Assembly (NCBI RefSeq): GCF_029227915.1
Contig: NC_079889.1
Coordinates: 8,926,001 to 8,990,000 of the forward strand
DNA length: 64,000 nucleotides
Source of the DNA: Hydractinia symbiolongicarpus
Taxonomy: Eukaryota; Cnidaria; Hydrozoa; Anthoathecata; Hydractiniidae
Reading direction: 5' to 3'
Each line of letters opens with the position of its first letter. Positions within the stretch are counted from its first letter, which is position 1. Below the pieces are notes generated by a model. The model was not told where the DNA came from, did no database searches, and saw only the letters and a program-made list of their open reading frames with translations. The position numbers and the translations under genes were made by a program. Shown here piece by piece: positions 61,201 through 64,000 of this stretch.

Positions 61201-64000
61201 ACTATTCTTTATTGGGGATATTGTAAAATCATACAACTCACATAGCTATTACCAAACTACATTCTACAAGAAATGCATTCTGTACATATAAGTACACAAA
61301 ATAAATAAATAAATAAATAAAAAACACAACAAACCTGGTGTTGGTGCTTTTGTGGTAGGTGCTAACGTTGGTAATGGAGTTGTTGGTTGGGGCGGGGGTA
61401 CAGAACCAGTGGGAAGATTAGCACAAAGGAAATTAGTGAAAGTTATATCATCAATAGCAATGTCACCAATACTTCCACCTCCACGTACAGCTTCAAACAC
61501 AATCTAACAAAAAAAATAACAAGATATAAAAATACAGTGGTGACTGAATGCATTTAAATTTAACTTAGGCAGGAATACAGCTATTTGAATTCAAGTAAAT
61601 CTGACGAATGGAAATGGAAAACATGATTTTCTTAAAATAATTCACAATTTATTCTGATAATATACACACAAGATCACAACATATACATATACCATGGGAA
61701 GATCATGAAATCCATAATTCATTCATATAAATAGAAATTACCAAACATTCCAAAAACAGAGACTAGAATGGCTTTACAATACACTACTACAATACACATT
61801 CTCTATGGGTAATATTTCCTGATCTGGAAAGATTTTTTATATGTATATCCCTACTCTATCTTGCTCTCTCTCTCTCTGTATCTTGATTAAATTTTTCATT
61901 TCATTACAAGTTTGTGATAAAGAAATCCTCATAAAAAAATTACCTGGTAACTAGAAATTGATGTGATGGGAGCTTGACCATTTAACCATGTATTTCCCTG
62001 AGCTCCAGATAAAGTCCAAATCTTCGTTTTTGTTGTAGTGCCATTTTGTCCGAGTATGTAAACATTCAATGTTCCAATATCTCCACCATACATATGAGCC
62101 CAGAATTGTACACACCTACCCAAGGTAGGATAAAAGTCTTCAGAAACCAACCAAGCAGTGTCGCCTTGATTAGGAGTTGAAGCTTCGATATACATATATT
62201 TACCTAAAATCATAAATTTCATGGGAATTATTACAAATAAGTTCATTATTTTTTCAAACATAATAACCATGGAAGAGCAATTTGACAACAATTATAATGG
62301 AAATGGAATTGATGAAACAGTGTAAAGGAGTCAACTGCACACAATTTTAATAATGAATTAAACCCTATGCAGTTGTGAGCGCAGTAAATATTTAAAATAA
62401 TCATGCGATTATTTTTGCGTCACACCTATGATACACAGAAACCTTAAAATATCCTGCTCTATTTTGACATTGTTTAACAGGCCTGTTAAACCTTGTAAAT
62501 CTCACGTGACTGAAACATATAATCCTTTAAAAATTTGCAAAGAAAAATATTTAATTAGCTTAACATTAAAATACTCCTTATTCTACCTGCATTAGTTCCA
62601 GTGGTGTGATCTTTTGACGGCCCAGTAAAGATACTTGGTGTACTGCCACTACCCATGATCCAATCAAATTGATCCAGTGATGAAGATTTCACATTGCGCC
62701 AAGAACACATACCACCTTCAAAGCTACAATCACCTAAAAATAAATAGTATTACCATATCAATGTCTTTCACTCTATACATGTATAAGGATCACGTTATTA
62801 TATTTTATTTTGTCTACATTTGCAAATTGGGAAAGATGCTTGATTTATTTGTTAAAATTTTTTTCGTGTTTTTCCTACATAACTTGTACATTTTTATGGA
62901 AAATTGTGGAACAGACGTTAACCATTGTATTAAATCTTTTAAAAAGAAAATCGAATTTTGATTAATCATAAAGCAAGGAAACATGAATGGAAAAAGTAAA
63001 CAAATAAACTTTACAAGGACGTAAAGAAACAAAATAATTTATATAATATGATTAAATTAAAATACCTGGTGGGGGACAGTATCCTTCCAACAACACAATA
63101 TCATCAATCGCAATGTCACCTGAAAAACTTAACCCTCGTACTCCTTCAAAGACAATTTGACGTCCAGGCCGAGGACGAATGTTGGTGTGTGCAATTTTCC
63201 ATTGATTTCCATGGTTCCCTTTTCTCATCCAGACCAAGCTTCCTGCATTTGTTGGTGTCTAGAAGATATTGTTATAAAATTTGTCTAGTAATCAGGGCTA
63301 AAAATTATTTTACAATCACACGCATCAAATTCTTACAAAAATAACTTGTGACAATCATAATCTCTCTGCAATGTAATCCTTTGATTCGACAGCCACTTTT
63401 TTAAATCTCTTAAGATTTTATCATATAGCTGATGTTTGAATTGGAAAGAATACCAACAATAAACGAGTAGGTTTACCTTTCTTTTATGGATAATTGTCAT
63501 ATTTATTTGTTTTTTCTACTTTTGTATACCTTTTTGAATTGTACAAAGCAAATACAAATGAAACATTATTTTTATAACTCACCTTAACATAGACATTCAG
63601 TTGACCAATGTGCCAACCTTTCATATGATACCAAAACTCAAGACATTTCGGATTAGAATCAGCAATGACTTTGGTAACTAAGCGAGCCTTGTCACCATTT
63701 TTGCGCCGTCCAGAAGCTTCAGTATAAGCATAGTAGCCTATAAAAATGGTGACGGCTGATTAAGGCAAAACAGAACTTCACACGCTTTAATAAAATATAT
63801 CAGATTTAGACTACTTTCTCACCCTGAGTGTTACTTAGTGTTTTTTAAACTTCTCAAATAAAATAAAATCTTCATTTTAGTTATATTTACCTTGATTTGT
63901 TTGAAGCGTGTGATCAAATGGAGGTCCTGTACCAACACTAGCAGTTGAACCTTTGTTTCTTAACCAATTAAAATCAGCGTTGGGATCAGCGGTAAAACCA
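25056..64000 (-). CDS. Giant MAM/LDLa/trefoil type I membrane receptor, 3' portion (69 exons visible)
   Basis: Sixty-nine exons join with matching phases to one frame of about 4,900 residues, open at the window edge. Order: 25 MAM domains; two P-type trefoil domains between MAM14 and MAM15; an LDLa module after each MAM from MAM17 on (nine); one transmembrane helix ([20 protein letters not shown]); a basic stop-transfer (KRRKEKK); and a tail with NPIY and NPLY. MAM domains show CDFE, FDW, TGPxxDHT, YHMYG and GDIAIDDI with paired cysteines, so the ectodomain is secreted and disulfide-bonded. MAM domains mediate adhesion; LDLa modules bind calcium and ligands. MALRD1-like proteins are the nearest known architecture. 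Most introns are phase 1, at module borders, or phase 0 (FQ|V); only small ones carry repeats. Signal peptide and promoter lie beyond 64000. Ligand and role cannot be read from the sequence. Confidence 0.92.
25663..27725 (-). CDS. MAM domain 25, LDLa 9 and transmembrane helix (exons 66-68)
   Basis: 26525-26803 has [16 protein letters not shown]. 25663-26077 completes the MAM ([14 protein letters not shown]), adds LDLa 9 ([20 protein letters not shown] then RDGSDESGC), a short Gly/Thr stalk, and one hydrophobic helix at about 25752-25829 followed by KRRKEKK. This gives a type I topology with about 115 cytoplasmic residues after the helix. Confidence 0.9.
27472..29812 (-). CDS. MAM domain 24 and LDLa 8 (exons 63-66)
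   Basis: [14 protein letters not shown] and [10 protein letters not shown] in 29534-29812; [15 protein letters not shown] in 28830-29042; [14 protein letters not shown] in 28478-28664, with the start of LDLa 8. 27472-27725 completes LDLa 8 ([13 protein letters not shown]) and opens MAM25 ([23 protein letters not shown]). Confidence 0.87.
29086..29125. repeat. (TTGA)n microsatellite in an intron
   Basis: About ten TTGA/TTGG units in the intron 5' of exon 64. Confidence 0.85.
29534..31475 (-). CDS. MAM domain 23 and LDLa 7 (exons 60-63)
   Basis: 31339-31475 has [10 protein letters not shown], lacking the first Cys of CDFE, and [10 protein letters not shown]; 30622-30896 has [16 protein letters not shown]; 30046-30148 has [14 protein letters not shown]. 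LDLa 7 ([18 protein letters not shown]) sits in 29534-29812, which also opens MAM24. The donor of that exon is GTTTTTTT in a poly-T run, a weak site. A 30-bp minisatellite fills the intron 30897-31338. Confidence 0.85.
30912..31285. repeat. About 30-bp minisatellite in intron of receptor gene
   Basis: About 13 imperfect tandem copies of a unit like gctcgtaacaacagttatgg plus agaaagaaa. Copies vary by small deletions and substitutions. It fills most of the intron between exons 60 and 61 and has no coding role. Confidence 0.93.
31824..33301 (-). CDS. MAM domain 22 and LDLa 6 (exons 57-59)
   Basis: [11 protein letters not shown] with MDWKVHQG ends exon 33069-33301; 32431-32708 has [10 protein letters not shown]; 31824-32047 has [15 protein letters not shown], where the GDI tripeptide is replaced, and LDLa 6 ([18 protein letters not shown]) with an extra Cys. 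Confidence 0.86.
33069..35105 (-). CDS. MAM domain 21 and LDLa 5 (exons 54-57)
   Basis: [10 protein letters not shown] and [10 protein letters not shown] end exon 34910-35105; [15 protein letters not shown] in 34527-34748; [15 protein letters not shown] in 33832-34051, then a Pro-rich linker and the first third of LDLa 5. 33069-33301 completes LDLa 5 ([19 protein letters not shown], then NNKKDESRC) and opens MAM22. Confidence 0.87.
34910..36933 (-). CDS. Divergent MAM domain 20 and LDLa 4 (exons 51-54)
   Basis: Exons 36796-36933, 36123-36383, 35699-35847 and part of 34910-35105. This MAM has lost several signatures: KYEFKRSAP in place of [18 protein letters not shown] in place of YHMYG, and [12 protein letters not shown] in place of GDIAIDDI. 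The splice frame is still intact and CDFE and GPSKDHT are kept. LDLa 4 is split by a phase-0 intron before [14 protein letters not shown]. Confidence 0.85.
35500..35630. repeat. Interspersed 'cgcgaaaa' repeat-like segment
   Basis: Intronic stretch with recurring gcgaaaa/gcgcaaaa motifs. Related strings occur near 30265 and 32160 in other introns, suggesting a degraded short repeat. No clear ends seen. Confidence 0.4.
37295..38751 (-). CDS. MAM domain 19 and LDLa 3 (exons 48-50)
   Basis: Exons 38618-38751, 37997-38262 and 37295-37547. [25 protein letters not shown], with an extra Cys pair in [26 protein letters not shown]; a Pro/Thr linker; and LDLa 3 ([16 protein letters not shown]). In the last, the usual SDE is QDE. 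Confidence 0.88.
39013..40723 (-). CDS. LDLa 1, MAM domain 18 and LDLa 2 (exons 44-47)
   Basis: 40556-40723 carries LDLa 1 ([20 protein letters not shown], with a short insertion before YSDEIGC) and CDFENG. 40168-40272 gives the FDWNRQRG part, separated by an unusual phase-1 intron right after CDFENG. 39511-39723 has [16 protein letters not shown]. 39013-39301 closes the MAM ([13 protein letters not shown]) and adds LDLa 2 ([16 protein letters not shown]). Confidence 0.88.
39891..40060 (+). repeat. tRNA-derived SINE in an intron
   Basis: GTGGCTTAAGT resembles a pol III A box and gggttcaaataatcccggtt a B box, with gagcgatcgcttccagtgcg between them, as in tRNA-headed SINEs. A tail region (gttcagcacgagagtaggat) follows. 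Short insertions disrupt the tRNA fold, so it is not a tRNA gene. Confidence 0.65.
41204..42789 (-). CDS. MAM domain 17 (exons 40-43), last MAM before the LDLa series
   Basis: [11 protein letters not shown] and [10 protein letters not shown] end exon 42558-42789; [15 protein letters not shown] in 42069-42228; [15 protein letters not shown] in 41504-41627; [14 protein letters not shown] in 41204-41297. The domain is spread over four exons. Confidence 0.88.
42558..43809 (-). CDS. MAM domain 16 (exons 38-40)
   Basis: Exons 43669-43809, 43322-43584 and the first half of 42558-42789. [12 protein letters not shown] and [40 protein letters not shown]. No linker before MAM17. Confidence 0.9.
44180..45340 (-). 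CDS. MAM domain 15 (end of exon 35, exons 36-37)
   Basis: [10 protein letters not shown] and [10 protein letters not shown] at the low end of 45216-46022; [17 protein letters not shown] in 44628-44896; [15 protein letters not shown] in the 91-bp exon 44180-44270. Confidence 0.9.
45416..45690 (-). CDS. Two P-type trefoil domains (inside exon 35)
   Basis: Two consecutive six-cysteine trefoils. The first contains [11 protein letters not shown] and ACYRHPGDC; the second contains [18 protein letters not shown] and KCFVAP. Trefoil domains occur in secreted mucosal proteins and bind carbohydrates in several cases. They are the only ones in the visible protein and share one exon with MAM14, a Pro/Thr linker ([15 protein letters not shown]) and the start of MAM15. 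Confidence 0.88.
45690..46306 (-). CDS. MAM domain 14 (exon 34 and first part of exon 35)
   Basis: Exon 46145-46306 gives [11 protein letters not shown] and [11 protein letters not shown]. The large exon 45216-46022 gives [15 protein letters not shown], the FQVIIEAV junction and [14 protein letters not shown] without the phase-0 intron found there in most other MAM units. Confidence 0.9.
46553..47903 (-). CDS. MAM domain 13 (exons 31-33)
   Basis: [11 protein letters not shown] and [10 protein letters not shown] at the end of 47590-47903; [16 protein letters not shown] in 46943-47196; [14 protein letters not shown] in the 91-bp exon 46553-46643. The intron between the first two exons holds miniature Helitron G. 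Confidence 0.9.
47405..47538 (-). mobile_element. Miniature Helitron G (-), degenerate
   Basis: Reads like elements D and F: gtagtcgttatcccgtagaa then agtccacggattcacccgtc at one end, and cacacagaatacggctgtta with tatatgtaga at the other. The terminal CTAG is mutated and the following base is not T, so it is old or rearranged. It lies in the intron between exons 31 and 32. Confidence 0.5.
47590..48800 (-). CDS. MAM domain 12 (exons 29-31)
   Basis: [10 protein letters not shown] and [10 protein letters not shown] at the end of 48518-48800; [16 protein letters not shown] in 48134-48311, which stops at [14 protein letters not shown] through [11 protein letters not shown] in 47590-47903, which then opens MAM13. 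Confidence 0.9.
48518..49806 (-). CDS. MAM domain 11 with linker (exons 27-29)
   Basis: Exons 49663-49806, 49167-49441 and 48518-48800. [10 protein letters not shown], but DYTKKDSTG in place of DHTx[30 protein letters not shown]. The last exon continues through a short Pro/Thr linker ([11 protein letters not shown]) into the start of MAM12. Confidence 0.9.
50165..51161 (-). CDS. MAM domain 10 (exons 24-26)
   Basis: Exons 50997-51161, 50455-50711 and 50165-50255 (91 bp). The first exon has an insertion between CTFEN and CGW ([10 protein letters not shown]). [16 protein letters not shown] in the middle exon, [16 protein letters not shown] in the last. Confidence 0.9.
52068..53149 (-). CDS. MAM domain 9 (exons 22-23), fused-exon form
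   Basis: Only two exons. 52836-53149 joins the CNFD/FEW part and the YHMYG part without the usual phase-1 intron, and ends early at VYVSG. 52068-52260 carries [13 protein letters not shown] through [10 protein letters not shown]. The intron to MAM10 (51162-52067) is long for this gene and holds nothing recognised. Confidence 0.88.
53658..54824 (-). CDS. MAM domain 8 with Thr-rich linker (exons 19-21)
   Basis: [11 protein letters not shown] and [10 protein letters not shown] at the end of 54593-54824; [17 protein letters not shown] in 54111-54385; [14 protein letters not shown] in 53658-53823, followed by a Pro/Thr-rich linker ([15 protein letters not shown]). Confidence 0.9.
54593..55543 (-). 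CDS. MAM domain 7 (exons 17-19)
   Basis: Exons 55403-55543, 55071-55327 and the first half of 54593-54824. FDW is replaced by LKW ([11 protein letters not shown]). The middle exon is unusually Tyr-rich ([18 protein letters not shown]). It closes with [13 protein letters not shown] and passes directly into MAM8. Confidence 0.9.
55784..56951 (-). CDS. MAM domain 6 (exons 14-16)
   Basis: [10 protein letters not shown] and [10 protein letters not shown] at the end of exon 56705-56951; [15 protein letters not shown] in 55988-56253; [15 protein letters not shown] in the 91-bp exon 55784-55874. Confidence 0.9.
56705..57754 (-). CDS. MAM domain 5 (exons 12-14)
   Basis: Starts in exon 57523-57754 ([21 protein letters not shown]), continues in 57044-57309 ([15 protein letters not shown]) and ends in 56705-56951 ([13 protein letters not shown]), which also opens MAM6. 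Confidence 0.9.
57523..58996 (-). CDS. MAM domain 4 (exons 10-12)
   Basis: Exons 58856-58996, 58180-58436 and the first half of 57523-57754. [22 protein letters not shown] and [35 protein letters not shown]. The third exon runs directly into the CDFE start of MAM5 without linker or intron. Confidence 0.9.
59331..60909 (-). CDS. MAM domain 3 (exons 7-9)
   Basis: Exons 60766-60909, 59981-60237 and 59331-59421. FDW is FTW here (NFTWTRKQG). The middle exon has [16 protein letters not shown] and a canonical NLT glycosylation site. The last exon (91 bp) has [10 protein letters not shown]. The first exon ends ACA A|, giving Ser in place of the usual Gly at the phase-1 junction. Confidence 0.9.
61298..61321. 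repeat. (AAAT)n microsatellite in an intron
   Basis: Short run of AAATA units just before exon 6 on the + strand coordinate axis. Confidence 0.8.
61335..62733 (-). CDS. MAM domain 2 with Pro/Thr linker (exons 4-6)
   Basis: Exons 62587-62733, 61944-62203 and 61335-61503. The tyrosine of YHMYG region is replaced: [16 protein letters not shown]. After [10 protein letters not shown] the last exon adds a mucin-like linker rich in Pro and Thr ([17 protein letters not shown]), a likely O-glycosylated spacer before MAM3. Confidence 0.9.
63066..64000 (-). CDS. MAM domain 1 (exons 1-3), cut by window edge
   Basis: Exons 63891-64000 (continues outside), 63583-63737 and 63066-63258. Motifs: [10 protein letters not shown] and [26 protein letters not shown], with YHMK in place of [21 protein letters not shown]. 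An extra phase-0 intron splits the middle of the domain after LNVYVK. Confidence 0.88.

Overview
This window is animal DNA and is strongly AT-rich. It has GT-AG introns, a multi-exon receptor gene, DIRS, Helitron and TTAA-type transposons, a tRNA-derived SINE and long microsatellites. The giant MAM/LDLa/trefoil receptor, a decayed SAP-SWIM-YqaJ gene and abundant miniature Helitrons together suggest a cnidarian or another marine invertebrate. That placement is inference; no species marker was seen.

Layout. (1) 151-3885 is a DIRS-type tyrosine-recombinase retrotransposon. It is bounded by two inverted terminal repeats of the same length (259 bp) and carries gag, RT/RNase H and only the start of the recombinase on the minus strand. 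It is internally deleted and frameshifted. (2) 4262-5954 (-) is a SAP-SWIM-YqaJ nuclease-like gene broken by one in-frame stop and one frameshift. (3) 6850-7140 (-) is a degraded C-terminal piece of a ubiquitin-specific protease. (4) 7173-7655 is a long GTTA-to-GATA microsatellite. (5) 8574-16912 is a nest of Helitrons. One + strand copy is interrupted by a complete 2836-bp minus-strand copy. A third, truncated copy is interrupted by about 740-bp and 144-bp Helitrons. (6) 17291-19781 is a TIR element with TTAA target duplications that contains a THAP-like fragment. (7) 19786-25055 is gene-poor, with one miniature Helitron.

(8) 25056-64000 (and beyond) is one giant minus-strand gene. I could join 69 exons with consistent phases. 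They encode about 4,900 residues of a type I membrane protein whose 5' end lies outside the window. From N- to C-terminus the visible part has 25 MAM domains, with a trefoil pair between MAM14 and MAM15. From MAM17 onward a single LDLa module follows each MAM domain (nine in all). Then come one transmembrane helix and a cytoplasmic tail with two NPxY motifs. The closest known architecture is the MAM and LDL-receptor class A domain-containing protein group (MALRD1-like). The introns carry a SINE, a miniature Helitron and a 30-bp minisatellite.

No bacterial-type operons, CRISPR arrays, rRNA genes or intact tRNA genes were seen.
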